A DNA stretch of 64,000 bases from CAYXSX01 sp964467925 (lineage in GTDB: Bacteria; Pseudomonadota; Alphaproteobacteria; Micavibrionales; Micavibrionaceae), in assembly GCA_964467925.1 (NCBI GenBank), contig CAYXSX010000003.1, positions 62,001 through 126,000 of the forward strand. The letters are read 5' to 3'. Under the pieces are notes generated by a model, which was given only the letters and a program-made list of their open reading frames with translations, did no database searches and was not told the DNA's origin. Position numbers and translations under genes: made by a program. Shown here in pieces: positions 40,235 through 51,444 of the stretch (position 1 is the stretch's first letter; every line of letters begins with the position of its first letter).

Positions 40235-43200
40235 ATTGCCCTTAATTTTGATCTCGATAGAGCGCAGAAGCACATAGAACACGGGTGTAAAGATCAACCC
40301 GAAGAAGGTCACGCCCAGCATGCCGGAGAATACCGCGATCCCGATGGCCTGACGCATTTCTGCGCCCGCTCCGTGGCTGACCGCCAGAGGAAGCACGCCC
40401 ATAATAAAGGCGAAAGAGGTCATCAGAATGGGGCGCAGGCGCAGGCGGCAGGATTCGATCGCGGCCTCCAGCGGCGTTTTGCCGTGATGTTCCAGCTCGC
40501 GGGCAAACTCCACGATCAAAATCGCGTTTTTACATGCCAGCCCCGCCAGTACGAACAGGCTAATCTGGGTGAAGATGTTGTTATCGCCGCCGCTCAAATA
40601 AACCCCGATAATGGCCGATAAGATACTCATCGGCACGATCAGGATTACGGCGAGCGGCAGGGTCAGGCTTTCATACTGCGCCGCCAGCACAAGGAAGACG
40701 AAGAAGATACAAAGCGGGAAAATATAGATCGCCGTATTGCCCGCTAGAATTTGCTGGTAAGTCAGCTCGGTCCATTCAAACTCCAGGCCTTGCGGCAAAG
40801 TTTCCTCGAGAATTTGTGAAATCGCGGCCTGTGCCTGACCGGAAGAATAACCCGGCGCGGCATTACCGTTCAGATCGGCGGAGCGGAAACCGTTATAGCG
40901 CGTGGAAATTTCCGGCCCGAAGGTTTCCTTGACTTCGATGACGGAGCCAAGCGGCACCATCTCGCCGTTCGTGTTGCGAGTCTGCAGGCGTAAAATATCC
41001 TGCGGGCGGGAGCGGAATTCCTTATCCGCTTGTGCGATAACCTGATAGGTACGGCCGAACTGGTTAAAGTCGTTCACATAGAGCGAGCCGAGATAAATCT
41101 GCATCGTGCGGAAAACTTCATCCACGGACAGGCCAAGTTGCTGGGCTTTCGTACGGTCGAGATCGGCATAAAGCTGCGGCACATTAATATTGTAGCTCGA
41201 GAAAACTCCGGTCAGGGCCGGATTGGCGTAAGCCTTGCCTGTAACTTCCTTCAGCGCGTTATCCAGCGCCTGAAAGCCAAGATCGCCGCGGTCCTGAATC
41301 TGCAGTTTAAAGCCGCCGATAGTGCCCAGACCCATCACAGGAGGGGGCGGGAAAATCGCGATAAAGGCTTTATCGATCGTGTTATATTGTTCCTGAAGCC
41401 GCGCGGCGATAGCGCCCGCGCTGAGTTCATGGCTGGTGCGTTTTTCAAAATCGTCCAGTGTGACGAAAACAATTCCCGCGCTGGCCGAGTTCACAAATCC
41501 GTTGATGGACAGGCCGGGGAATTGAACCGCGCTTTCCACGCCTTCTTCCTTCATGGCGATTTCACCCATGGCGCGCATGACCTCTTCCGTGCGCTCTAAC
41601 GTGGCGCCGGGTGGAAGCTGGGCGAAGCTAATGAGGTATTGCTTATCCTGCGCCGGAACGAAACCGGGCGGGACCAGGCGGAAGCTGTAATAGGTGGCCC
41701 CGACAAGTGCGAGGAAGAGGATCATCATCAAGACCTTGTGGGTGCCGAAGAAGCGCACGCTTTTGCTATAACCTCTTTGTCCCTTGCCGAAAGCCTTATT
41801 AAACAGATTAAAGAACCAGCCCAGAAACAGATTAATCAGGCGGGTCAGACCGTCCTGTTTTTCATGGCGTGCCTTCAAAAGAATGGCCGACATGGCGGGG
41901 CTGAGCGTCAGCGAGTTGATGGTGGAAATGAAAGTCGCGATCACGATGGTCAGGGCGAATTGCTTATAGAACATACCCGTCAGACCGCTGATAAACGCGA
42001 TGGGAATGAATACGCCCGCAATCACCATAGATGTCGCGATGATCGGGCCTGTAACTTCTTTCATGGCCTGCACCGTGGCTTCGCGCGGATTTTTACCTTC
42101 TTCTATATTACGTTCGACGTTCTCCACCACCACGATAGCGTCGTCCACCACAATACCCACGGCCAGAATAAGGCCGAACAGTGTCAGAACGTTGATGGAA
42201 AAGCCGAGCAGCAGCATAACCGCGAACGTGCCGACGATCGAAACCGGCACAGCAAGCAACGGGATGATGGAAGCACGCCATGTTTGCAGGAAAACAATCA
42301 CCACAAGCACCACAAGGGCAATCGCCTCAATTAGCGTGTGGATAACGGCATCAATAGAGTGACGCACGAATACGGTGGGGTCATAGACGATGGAATAATC
42401 CATGTCCTCGGGGAAGTTTTTCTTAAGCTCCTTCATCGTTTTACGTACGCTTGCGGAAAGCTCCAGCGCGTTGGCGTCGGGGGCGGAAAAAATGGGAATG
42501 GCCACGGCGGGTTCGTTATTGAGCAGCGAGCGCAAAGCATATGTTTGCGCATCCAGTTCAACGCGGGCGACATCGCTCAGGCGTGTGATTACACCGTTTT
42601 CATCGCGCTTGACGATGATTTCCTCAAATTCTTCGGGGCTGCTGAGGCGGCCATAGGCGTTAATAGGAAGCTGAAGCTGCGTTCCCTCGTCATAGGGCGG
42701 GCCGCCGATCACGCCTGCGGCAATCTCAATATTCTGGCTTTGTACGGCGGAAATCACGTTCGAAGCGGTTAGGTTACGTTCCGCAATACGGTTGGGGTCA
42801 AGCCATATGCGCATGGCGTAATCGCCTGAGCCGAACAGCATGACCTGCCCCACGCCTTGCAGCTTGGCAAGCTGATCCTTGATGTTCAGTGTGCCGTAAT
42901 TGCGAAGGTAGAGCATGTCATAGCGCTCTTTAGGCGAGGTCAGGTGGACCACCATGGTCAGGTCAGGTGAACTTTTGACCACCGTAACACCAAGCTGGCG
43001 CGTAATATTGGGAAGACGGGGCAGAGCTTGCGAAACGCGGTTTTGCACCTGCTGCTGCGCTAGGTCGATATCCGTACCGATGGCAAAGGTAACCGTAATG
43101 GACAGTGTGCCGTCCGAGGAGGCAAGAGAGTTCATATAAAGGAGGTTTTCAACCCCGTTGATTTGTTCTTCCAGCGGCGTTGCCACCGTTTCCGAGATAA

Positions 43201-43372
43201 CGGCCGGGCTGGCACCGGGAAAACTTGCCGTGATCTGAACGGATGGCGGGCTGACTTCCGGGTATTCCGAGATAGGAAGCTGGAACATCGCGATCAACCC
43301 CATCAGGAAGATCATGAACGATAATGTGCTGGCGAAGACGGGCTTGTCGATGAAATGGCTGGATAGATTCAT
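40217..43372 (-). CDS. RND multidrug efflux transporter, AcrB/HAE1 family
   Basis: 1051 residues, a proton-driven inner-membrane trimer. The first helix begins FIDKPVFASTLSFMIFLMG. TM4 contains the proton-relay pair in GLILAVGIVVDDAIVVVENVE (two Asp), and the large periplasmic loops and second half (LTLPLAVILIVPMSILSA) are complete, ending after TM12. It lies five bases after the membrane-fusion-protein gene and is likely in one TetR-controlled operon. No outer-membrane TolC-type gene follows, so the exit duct must be encoded elsewhere. Confidence 0.95.
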   Translation of the reverse strand: MNLSSHFIDKPVFASTLSFMIFLMGLIAMFQLPISEYPEVSPPSVQITASFPGASPAVISETVATPLEEQINGVENLLYMNSLASSDGTLSITVTFAIGTDIDLAQQQVQNRVSQALPRLPNITRQLGVTVVKSSPDLTMVVHLTSPKERYDMLYLRNYGTLNIKDQLAKLQGVGQVMLFGSGDYAMRIWLDPNRIAERNLTASNVISAVQSQNIEIAAGVIGGPPYDEGTQLQLPINAYGRLSSPEEFEEIIVKRDENGVITRLSDVARVELDAQTYALRSLLNNEPAVAIPIFSAPDANALELSASVRKTMKELKKNFPEDMDYSIVYDPTVFVRHSIDAVIHTLIEAIALVVLVVIVFLQTWRASIIPLLAVPVSIVGTFAVMLLLGFSINVLTLFGLILAVGIVVDDAIVVVENVERNIEEGKNPREATVQAMKEVTGPIIATSMVIAGVFIPIAFISGLTGMFYKQFALTIVIATFISTINSLTLSPAMSAILLKARHEKQDGLTRLINLFLGWFFNLFNKAFGKGQRGYSKSVRFFGTHKVLMMILFLALVGATYYSFRLVPPGFVPAQDKQYLISFAQLPPGATLERTEEVMRAMGEIAMKEEGVESAVQFPGLSINGFVNSASAGIVFVTLDDFEKRTSHELSAGAIAARLQEQYNTIDKAFIAIFPPPPVMGLGTIGGFKLQIQDRGDLGFQALDNALKEVTGKAYANPALTGVFSSYNINVPQLYADLDRTKAQQLGLSVDEVFRTMQIYLGSLYVNDFNQFGRTYQVIAQADKEFRSRPQDILRLQTRNTNGEMVPLGSVIEVKETFGPEISTRYNGFRSADLNGNAAPGYSSGQAQAAISQILEETLPQGLEFEWTELTYQQILAGNTAIYIFPLCIFFVFLVLAAQYESLTLPLAVILIVPMSILSAIIGVYLSGGDNNIFTQISLFVLAGLACKNAILIVEFARELEHHGKTPLEAAIESCRLRLRPILMTSFAFIMGVLPLAVSHGAGAEMRQAIGIAVFSGMLGVTFFGLIFTPVFYVLLRSIEIKIKGNKKPSM

Positions 43373-43377
43373 GGCGT

Positions 43378-44598
43378 TTATTCTTCTTCGCCTGAATTCA
43401 TGTTTTCTTCCCTTGCGGCGGGTTCATTTTCCAGCGCGGCGTGATCCGCCTTTTCCTGCGGCGATACGGGCATATCGGGACGGATGCGCATAATGCCTTC
43501 CGTAATCACCATATCTCCCTGTTCAAGGCCGCTTAGAACGATGCGCTTACCGTCCACGCTTTCGCCGATTTTAATTTCGCGGTAAGAGGTTTTATTCTCG
43601 CCGTTAACCACATAGACAAATTTCCTGTCCTGATCCGTACCGATGGCACGTTCGGAAACAAGAATGCGTTCCTGATCACCGGGGCTTCCCATCATCACGC
43701 TGACGGACATTCCGGGAAGTAGCATTTTGTCCTCATTTTCGAAAAGCGCGCGCGCGCGGACTGTGCCAGAAGACGGGTTGATCTGGTTATCAAAGCTATG
43801 AACGTAGCCGTGAAATTCCTTCTCGCTTCCGGGAAGTTTAAGCCGCACTTCCGTGGGGTTTTCTTCGGCGCTGCCGACATGTTGACGGGAATTGATATAG
43901 GTTTTTTCATCAACCTCGAAATCGACATATAGCTGATCGTCCGCCACGATGGATGTCAAAAGCGGGGCTGAGGGACCGGCTTGCACAAGGTTGCCTTCAG
44001 TGATTTCCGCGCGGCTGACCTTGCCTGAAATCGGCGCTTTCACAAAGGCATAATCAAGATTGATCGATGCGCTTTGTACCAAAGCCTTCGCTTCCTGTAC
44101 TGCGGCTTGCGCCACTTTCTGGTTGTTGGAGCGCTCATCCAGTAATCGCTGGGAAACGGCTTCGGTTTTAATCAGGGCCTTGGCGCGCTCATATTCCTTT
44201 TCCGCCAAAATTGCTTGCGTTTCAACTGCTTCCAGAGAGGCTTTGGCCTGTGCCAGCGCAGCCTCGTAAGGGCGCGGGTCGATGACGATCAGGATGTCGC
44301 CCTTTTCCACATATTGTCCGTCTTTGAAGCGGATGTCGGTAATACGGCCACTGACTTGCGGTCTGATTTCTGCCTTATCCACGGCAACAATATGGCCGGA
44401 AAAATTTTTCCAAAGCTGTATCGGTTTTGGTTTTATAACTGTGACGGTAACGGGCATCGCTTGCGGGGCCTGAGCACTGGGTGTTGGTTGTTCTTCGGAT
44501 GCACCGGCACGTTCCTGTGGCAGAAATATTCCGCCGCTAATCAGAAAAACTGTGGCGGTCGCCAGAAGAGCCAGTTGTGTTTTTGTTTTTTTCATCAT
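43378..44598 (-). CDS. RND efflux periplasmic adaptor (membrane fusion protein)
   Basis: 406 residues. An N-terminal hydrophobic stretch (LALLATATVFLISGGIFL) leads to a lipoyl-type half motif (SGHIVAVDKAEIRPQVSGRI), a coiled-coil hairpin (residues ~105-180, rich in Ala/Glu/Lys) and beta-barrel domain blocks VKAPISGKVSRAEITEGNLV and GTVRARALFENEDKMLLPGM. It is the AcrA partner of the adjacent AcrB-type pump. No lipobox Cys is seen. It is 27 bases downstream of the regulator gene and five upstream of the transporter. Confidence 0.95.
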   Translation of the reverse strand: MMKKTKTQLALLATATVFLISGGIFLPQERAGASEEQPTPSAQAPQAMPVTVTVIKPKPIQLWKNFSGHIVAVDKAEIRPQVSGRITDIRFKDGQYVEKGDILIVIDPRPYEAALAQAKASLEAVETQAILAEKEYERAKALIKTEAVSQRLLDERSNNQKVAQAAVQEAKALVQSASINLDYAFVKAPISGKVSRAEITEGNLVQAGPSAPLLTSIVADDQLYVDFEVDEKTYINSRQHVGSAEENPTEVRLKLPGSEKEFHGYVHSFDNQINPSSGTVRARALFENEDKMLLPGMSVSVMMGSPGDQERILVSERAIGTDQDRKFVYVVNGENKTSYREIKIGESVDGKRIVLSGLEQGDMVITEGIMRIRPDMPVSPQEKADHAALENEPAAREENMNSGEEE

Positions 44599-44625
44599 CT
44601 TTTTGTCCCGTATTTTTTTATTTCT

Positions 44626-45255
44626 TTACTCTGCAGCGATTGCTTTCGTGCTCCCCGTTATGCCGATAAGAGCTGAAAGTGAGTCTTTTAAATGATCGCG
44701 GATAAACCCCAGATCGTTATTAATGCGCGCCACCATTAAATGGCCCAGAATGAAGGCGTGAATATCTTGCGCTTTGGTGGATATATCGGTGTGTTTGTCT
44801 AATAGGCCGTCCTTTATAAGGTCGCGCAAGGCATCTTCGTAATAGCTCAGTTTTTTAGCGCACATGCCGGAGATTCTTTTGCCTATATTCTCGTCTTGTG
44901 CGGCTAGTTCCGATCCCAGTGTGGCGAAGGGACAGCCGCAGACACATCCTCTTTCCTTGCGGATATTTTCTTGCTGCTCATAGACAAACTGTGCCAGCAA
45001 TTCAAAGCGTAGCGCAGGAGGGTTTTCAGGTGAAAATATATTGTCGTATTCTGCTTGCAGCTCGCGCACTCGGTCTTCGATTGCCTCTAAAGCCAGATCG
45101 GCTTTGGATGGGAAATAGTGATAAAAGCTGCCTTTATGAACTCCGGCCGTGGTGCAGATTTCATCGACGCTAACGCCGCCGTAGCTGTCGCGAAAGATCA
45201 GCTCTGTCGCGGTTGCAATCAATTTTTCTTTGGTGTCTGTCGGTGCGCGGCCCAT
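44626..45255 (-). CDS. TetR/AcrR-family repressor
   Basis: 209 residues. The N-terminal helix-turn-helix is GGVSVDEICTTAGVHKGSFYHYF followed by PSKADLALEAI (given as two stretches). The C-terminal half is an all-helical ligand/dimer domain containing a CVCGCPF Cys cluster that could sense thiol-reactive compounds. Start at 45255 has AGGGAG six bases upstream; an upstream ATG at 45306 would lie inside the promoter. It is first in the efflux operon, and its promoter carries a palindromic operator. Confidence 0.93.
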   Translation of the reverse strand: MGRAPTDTKEKLIATATELIFRDSYGGVSVDEICTTAGVHKGSFYHYFPSKADLALEAIEDRVRELQAEYDNIFSPENPPALRFELLAQFVYEQQENIRKERGCVCGCPFATLGSELAAQDENIGKRISGMCAKKLSYYEDALRDLIKDGLLDKHTDISTKAQDIHAFILGHLMVARINNDLGFIRDHLKDSLSALIGITGSTKAIAAE

Positions 45256-45277
45256 TTCGGCTCCCTCTTTCGGGAGA

Positions 45278-45306
45278 TATATAGGTATAGTTGACCGAGT
45301 AGTCAA
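45278..45306 (-). promoter_or_regulatory. Promoter and operator of the tetR-RND operon
   Basis: On the minus strand TTGACT (45306-45301), a 17-base spacer and TATATA (45283-45278) form a strong promoter. The inverted repeat TTGAC-CGAGTA-GTCAA (45291-45306) covers the -35 element, a classic site for TetR autorepression. Confidence 0.65.
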
Positions 45307-45330
45307 ATATATTCGGTAATAAAATTTCGT

Positions 45331-47016
<1,686 letters not shown>

Positions 47017-47116
47017 GAGGCTCTTTTGTTAAAAGGGTTATTATATAAGCCATTCACTTGCGCCGCGAAAGGGCTTTGGTTAGATTGCACCCTCATAATA
47101 TTTAAAGGCATAGACC

Positions 47117-48409
47117 ATGAAAAAGCAGATTATCTTTTTAAACCGGGCTTATAACGATTTGGATACTCAGATGTCCCTGATCGACCAATTTGCCGCAGAT
47201 GAGAATTTCAACGTCCGGGTTATCGGTTATCCCTGCGATGGTGACCTTGGAAATCCGGCGGCCCATGAGGCCCGACTATATCTTGAAAGCAAGGGCGTTA
47301 GCCTTGAAACTATTTTGGACGATCCGGATGCCCCTCTGCATTTAAAGCTTCTTCATAAAACCGAGCGTTGTTTCGATTTTATGCGCAAAAGCCGGGCCGG
47401 CGAATTGCCGGCTGCACGCGAGATTTTAAAGGCTGTCCATGTGGCTGTGCTCATGGTTATGCGCAAATTACTGAGGAAGGATTTACCCTGGGCCGATAAA
47501 ATCGCCGCCAAGTGGAATGCCGATATGATCGTCATGGATGAAAGCATGGCCCAGCCGGGGCGTTCTTATATTATTGATCACACTGTTCCAGTCCTTGCGG
47601 ACAGAGGCGTACGATGTTTTATCGTTCTTACGGGACAGTTTCTTTATATGGTCGATTCCCCGACCGGTGCGGCGCTGCCGAAATATAAAGCGACAAAAGC
47701 AGAGAGGTTTTTCGTTCCCAGCCAGCGCGATCGTGAGTTTTCCGGTAAATGCTATCCGCAGGAGAGTTTTGAGGTTTTGGGCAATCTTCGCATGGAACGA
47801 CCGTGGATAGGCAAGTTAGAGAGCGAAGTTCTGGCCCCTCCCTTTTATAATAAGCAGGCCGCGATGAAACCGCTGAAAAATAGCGGCAAGATCAAGGTCG
47901 TTTTCATGCTTTCGAAAATGAATTACGGCGTGCAGGCTGATGCGATCAAGAATACGATCCGCGCGTTGGCCCGCCATCCTGATGTCGATTTTGTGCTGAA
48001 ACCCCACACGCGCGGTATGAAATTCGATTTTATGTCGAAAGACGAGATTACTGGCTCCGTTGTGGCCGACCGTATTCCCTCCACACTTCTTTGCGAATGG
48101 GTCGATCTTTTGCTTTTTACCGGGTCGGGCATTGTATTCCACGGCATGGTGCAGGGGAAAAGCGTAGGCTACCTCAAATACTGTCAGGAACATGAAACTA
48201 TGTTCGATGACGGTAAATCTGTGCGGCGTTTCGATTCTCAGGATGAATTGATGGCGTTTATCGATAAGGCCGTAGAAAAAGGTATGCCGAAAGAAAACTA
48301 TGATGAGTGGCTAAAAAAATACATTCATGCCGGAGATGAAAAGGGCTCGGTAGCTGCGCGGTATAAAGCGGTGATGAGCGAACCGGGCAAAAAGAAAAAA
48401 GCGGCGTGA
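47117..48409 (+). CDS. Glycan-biosynthesis-like protein, GT-B-like (430 aa)
   Basis: Soluble. The N-terminal half has a Rossmann-like start (KKQIIFLNRAYNDLDTQMSL). The C-terminal half contains KIKVVFMLSKMNYGV, VDFVLKPHTRGMKFDF and LLLFTGSGIVFHGMVQGKSVGYLKY (a two-part stretch). This pattern, especially the KPHxR and TGSGI..HGM elements, recalls polysaccharide/CDP-glycerol transferase-like and surface-carbohydrate proteins, such as the gene at 55166. The exact activity is unknown. The C terminus is Lys-rich. It stands at the edge of the pse locus. Confidence 0.6.
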   Translation: MKKQIIFLNRAYNDLDTQMSLIDQFAADENFNVRVIGYPCDGDLGNPAAHEARLYLESKGVSLETILDDPDAPLHLKLLHKTERCFDFMRKSRAGELPAAREILKAVHVAVLMVMRKLLRKDLPWADKIAAKWNADMIVMDESMAQPGRSYIIDHTVPVLADRGVRCFIVLTGQFLYMVDSPTGAALPKYKATKAERFFVPSQRDREFSGKCYPQESFEVLGNLRMERPWIGKLESEVLAPPFYNKQAAMKPLKNSGKIKVVFMLSKMNYGVQADAIKNTIRALARHPDVDFVLKPHTRGMKFDFMSKDEITGSVVADRIPSTLLCEWVDLLLFTGSGIVFHGMVQGKSVGYLKYCQEHETMFDDGKSVRRFDSQDELMAFIDKAVEKGMPKENYDEWLKKYIHAGDEKGSVAARYKAVMSEPGKKKKAA

Positions 48410-48425
48410 TCTCTCTCACTCTGTT

Positions 48426-48550
48426 GTCACCCCGGAGGCGAACCGTCAGGTTCGCTTAAACATCCGGGGTCTGGTAAAGCGCGCGGCAAAGCCGCGCACA
48501 TATGGATCCCCGCAGTTCAAGCGTTGCTGGTGCAACGCCGCGGGGATGAC
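48426..48550 (+). repeat. Intergenic copy of the ferritin-gene-type palindromic repeat
   Basis: 125 bp between two convergent genes, with ends GTCACCCCGG ... CGGGGATGAC. ACATATGGATCCCCGC (48498-48513) and GCCGCGGGGATGACA (48537-48551) are identical to the copy inside the ferritin-like gene (22664-22790). Internal stems GCGCGGC/GCCGCGC and GCGTTG/CAACGC are visible. It may double as a transcription barrier. Confidence 0.9.
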
Positions 48551-48554
48551 AAGT

Positions 48555-49727
48555 TTAAGAGTTCAAAATTCCTGCCAGCGTATCGCAGATATAATCCTGC
48601 TCACTTTCCGTCAGAGCGGGATATAGTGGCAGTGTTATGGCGCTCGCATAGTATCTCTCGTTTTCCGGGTAATCTTCGGCCTTAAATCCCAGTTCCTTGT
48701 AATAGGGATGGCTGTAGACGGGAATATAATGAACGTTCACACCGATCCCGGCTTCGCGCATCGCGTCGAATACTTCACGCCGGGTTTTTGTAACTTCGGG
48801 TTTCAGCATGACAACATAAATATGCCAGCTTGAATCCGCCTCCGGAATGCTGGCGGGAAGCTGAAGCGGCAGACCGGCCAGTTTACTTTGATAGCGCGCC
48901 ACCAATTCGCGGCGGCGGGCGATATATTGATCGAGCCTGTCCATCTGCGAAATACCCAGCGCGGCCTGAATATCGGTAATGCGGTAGTGATAACCCAGTT
49001 CCTGCTGTTCGAAATACCATGCGCCGCCGTCTTTTTCTTCCATCAGCGCCGGGTCTTTCGTAATGCCGTGGGTGCGCAGGTGCAGCAGCTTTTCGTAGGT
49101 ATCCTTGGAATTCGTTGTGATCATACCACCCTCGCCGCTGGTGATGATCTTGACGGGGTGCAGGCTGAATACGGCGATGTCGGAATAATCGCAGGTTCCA
49201 ACGGGCCTGCCCTTGTAGGATGCGCCGATGCAATGGGCGGCATCTTCGACGATTTTAAATCCGTAACGTTTTGAAAGGTTATAAATAGCCTCCATATCGC
49301 AGGACTGTCCCGCGAAATGGACGGGCAGGACGATTTTAGGTAACGTGCCATTTTCCTTGGCTTCTTCCAGTTTTTTTTCTAGCGCAGGGACACTCATATT
49401 CCATGTCTGCGGATCTATATCGACGAAATCGACGCCTCCCCCGCAATAAAGCGCGCCGTTGGATGTGGCAACAAATGTGTTAGGGCTTGTCCACGCTGTA
49501 TCGCCCTGTTTCAAATCTAGCGCAAGGCAGGCCAGGTGCAGCGCGGCTGTGCAACTACTGACCGCTACGGCGTATTTTACATTACAAAGCCTGGCGAATT
49601 TTTCTTCGAATTCCGCAATCTTGGGCCCCTGCGTCAGGAAGTCGGATTTTAAAACTTCCGTGACCGCGTCGATATCGTCTTGCGTTATTTCCTGACGGCC
49701 ATAGGGGATCATGCGGGGTGGGGTCAT
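48555..49727 (-). CDS. pseC: UDP-4-keto-sugar aminotransferase PseC (DegT/DnrJ/EryC1)
   Basis: A PLP aminotransferase that aminates C4 of the PseB product to give UDP-4-amino-4,6-dideoxy-L-AltNAc. 390 residues. MIPYGRQEITQDDIDAV, LTQGPKIAEFEEKFA and the cofactor lysine in FSLHPVKIITSGEGG are PseC-like, along with HFAGQSCDM and GVNVHYIPVYSHPYY. The start overlaps the end of pseB by four bases in the same direction, so the pair is co-translated. Confidence 0.93.
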   Translation of the reverse strand: MTPPRMIPYGRQEITQDDIDAVTEVLKSDFLTQGPKIAEFEEKFARLCNVKYAVAVSSCTAALHLACLALDLKQGDTAWTSPNTFVATSNGALYCGGGVDFVDIDPQTWNMSVPALEKKLEEAKENGTLPKIVLPVHFAGQSCDMEAIYNLSKRYGFKIVEDAAHCIGASYKGRPVGTCDYSDIAVFSLHPVKIITSGEGGMITTNSKDTYEKLLHLRTHGITKDPALMEEKDGGAWYFEQQELGYHYRITDIQAALGISQMDRLDQYIARRRELVARYQSKLAGLPLQLPASIPEADSSWHIYVVMLKPEVTKTRREVFDAMREAGIGVNVHYIPVYSHPYYKELGFKAEDYPENERYYASAITLPLYPALTESEQDYICDTLAGILNS

Positions 49728-50719
49728 GTGCTGCTTTCGTTCAACGCCTTGATTTCTTCGACGCTCAGGTAATGCGGGTTGTCGAGAGAGTTATATTCGA
49801 AACCGTCATCGACCATCTTGCCCTTTTCTTTCAGGGCGTTGATCGTGTAATCGACAGGATCGGAGAAATTGATGGTCGGCTTAATGACAAAGTGGTCTTC
49901 AAATTCGATAGTGTGGAAACTGTCGTCTTTCGGGCACATGACCTCGTGTAGTTTTTCGCCGGGGCGGATGCCGATAATCTTGTGCGGAAGATCGGGGGCG
50001 AGTGATTTCGCTAGGTCGGTAATTTTAATAGAGGGGATTTTGGGTACGAAAATCTCGCCGCCCTGCATCCGCTGGAACGCGCTGTCCACTAGGTTTACAC
50101 CTTGCGAAAGCGTAATCCAGAAACGTGTCATGCGTTCGTCGGTAATAGGTAGCTGTTTGGCCCCTGCCGTTATCAGTGATCTAAAAAACGGCAGGATGGA
50201 ACCGCGCGAACCGATAACGTTGCCATAGCGAACGACGCTGAACATGCATTCGCGCGCGCCTTTGATGTTATTAGCGGCGGTGAAAAGTTTGTCGGATGCC
50301 AGTTTGGTCGCGCCATACAGGTTTATCGGGTTAGCGGCCTTGTCGGTGGAAAGAGCGACCGTTTTCTTGACGCCGCAGTGAATGGCGGCATGAATAACGT
50401 TTTCCGCGCCGTGGATGTTGGTTTTGATACATTCCATCGGGTTATATTCGGCAATAGGAACAATCTTGATCGCGGCGGCGTGGATGACATAATCCATACC
50501 CTGCATGCCTTGTTTCAGGCGTTCCGAATCGCGCACGTCGCCGATGAAATAGCGCATGCACGGCGCGTTAAAAGTCTGCGACATTTCGAACTGCTTTTGT
50601 TCGTCGCGGGAAAAGACAACGATCTTGTTCGGTTTATAGTTATCGAGCAAATGGCGCACGAATTTCCGGCCAAACGAGCCTGTGCCGCCGGTGATAAAGA
50701 TATTTTTATTGTCAAACAT
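49724..50719 (-). CDS. pseB: UDP-GlcNAc 4,6-dehydratase (inverting) PseB
   Basis: First step of pseudaminic acid synthesis: dehydration with C5 epimerisation of UDP-GlcNAc. 331 residues. The NAD(P) site FITGGTGSFGRKFVRHLL, the block KIVVFSRDEQKQFEM and the catalytic region ALSTDKAANPINLYGATK are typical of PseB/FlaA1. It is divergent from the formyltransferase gene with 83 bases between starts, a likely pair of back-to-back promoters. Confidence 0.95.
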   Translation of the reverse strand: MFDNKNIFITGGTGSFGRKFVRHLLDNYKPNKIVVFSRDEQKQFEMSQTFNAPCMRYFIGDVRDSERLKQGMQGMDYVIHAAAIKIVPIAEYNPMECIKTNIHGAENVIHAAIHCGVKKTVALSTDKAANPINLYGATKLASDKLFTAANNIKGARECMFSVVRYGNVIGSRGSILPFFRSLITAGAKQLPITDERMTRFWITLSQGVNLVDSAFQRMQGGEIFVPKIPSIKITDLAKSLAPDLPHKIIGIRPGEKLHEVMCPKDDSFHTIEFEDHFVIKPTINFSDPVDYTINALKEKGKMVDDGFEYNSLDNPHYLSVEEIKALNESST

Positions 50720-50802
50720 GAGCGTTAAGCCTCGATTAGCCTTGCAAAATTGCGGCTGTAAACCTAAGTCTAATATAACTTTAAGTCAACTGACAGGCTT
50801 TC

Positions 50803-51444
50803 ATGAAGATTACAATTTTAACCAGTTCGAAAAAGCACCCTGTATATGCGCATTTGCAGCGCTGGCAGCAGGCGCAGGCAGGAGCGCATGGGGTTGAGAT
50901 TGTGTTTGCGCCCGAGGAAGCGGAGGGCGGCGATTTCCTTTTTATGATTTCCTGTGGCGATATAGTGAGCGCTGATGTGCGCAACCGTTATCGTCACGCT
51001 CTTGTGGTTCATGCCAGTTCCTTGCCGAAGGGACGCGGCTGGTCACCCTATATCTGGCAGATTCTGGAAGGGAAAGATGTAATCCCTGTTACCCTTCTGG
51101 AGGCCGAAGACAAAGTCGATACGGGGAGGGTATGGCTGCAAAAGCCGATGGTTTTGGAAGGTCATGAATTATCGGATGAAATTCACGAGGCTTTATCGCA
51201 GGTGACGCTGGAGCTGATGAGCGAGGCGATAGAGCGCGAGGGGAAAATCACACCACAGCCCCAGAATGAGGAGGAGGCCAGTACTTACCCGCGCCGTACA
51301 CCCGAAGACAGCCGCCTTGATCTTGAAAAGTCGCTGGGCGAACAAATCAATTTATTACGGGTTTGCGACCCGGAACGTTTTCCAGCCTTTTTCGAATATA
51401 AAGGCCATAAGTACATTGTAAAAATGGAGAAGGAAGAAAGATGA
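50803..51444 (+). CDS. Formyltransferase-family protein, probable sugar N-formyltransferase
   Basis: 213 residues of the 10-formyltetrahydrofolate-dependent fold. VVHASSLPKGRGWSPYIWQI corresponds to the catalytic NxH...LP..RG block, with His kept but the Asn position reading Val. DKVDTGRVWLQKP supplies the catalytic Asp. The C-terminal part (PRRTPEDSRLDLEKS) matches the RxPEDxxI motif of such enzymes. It overlaps pseI by four bases. No PseH N-acetyltransferase is in the cluster, so this enzyme may N-formylate the 4-amino sugar instead. Confidence 0.8.
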   Translation: MKITILTSSKKHPVYAHLQRWQQAQAGAHGVEIVFAPEEAEGGDFLFMISCGDIVSADVRNRYRHALVVHASSLPKGRGWSPYIWQILEGKDVIPVTLLEAEDKVDTGRVWLQKPMVLEGHELSDEIHEALSQVTLELMSEAIEREGKITPQPQNEEEASTYPRRTPEDSRLDLEKSLGEQINLLRVCDPERFPAFFEYKGHKYIVKMEKEER

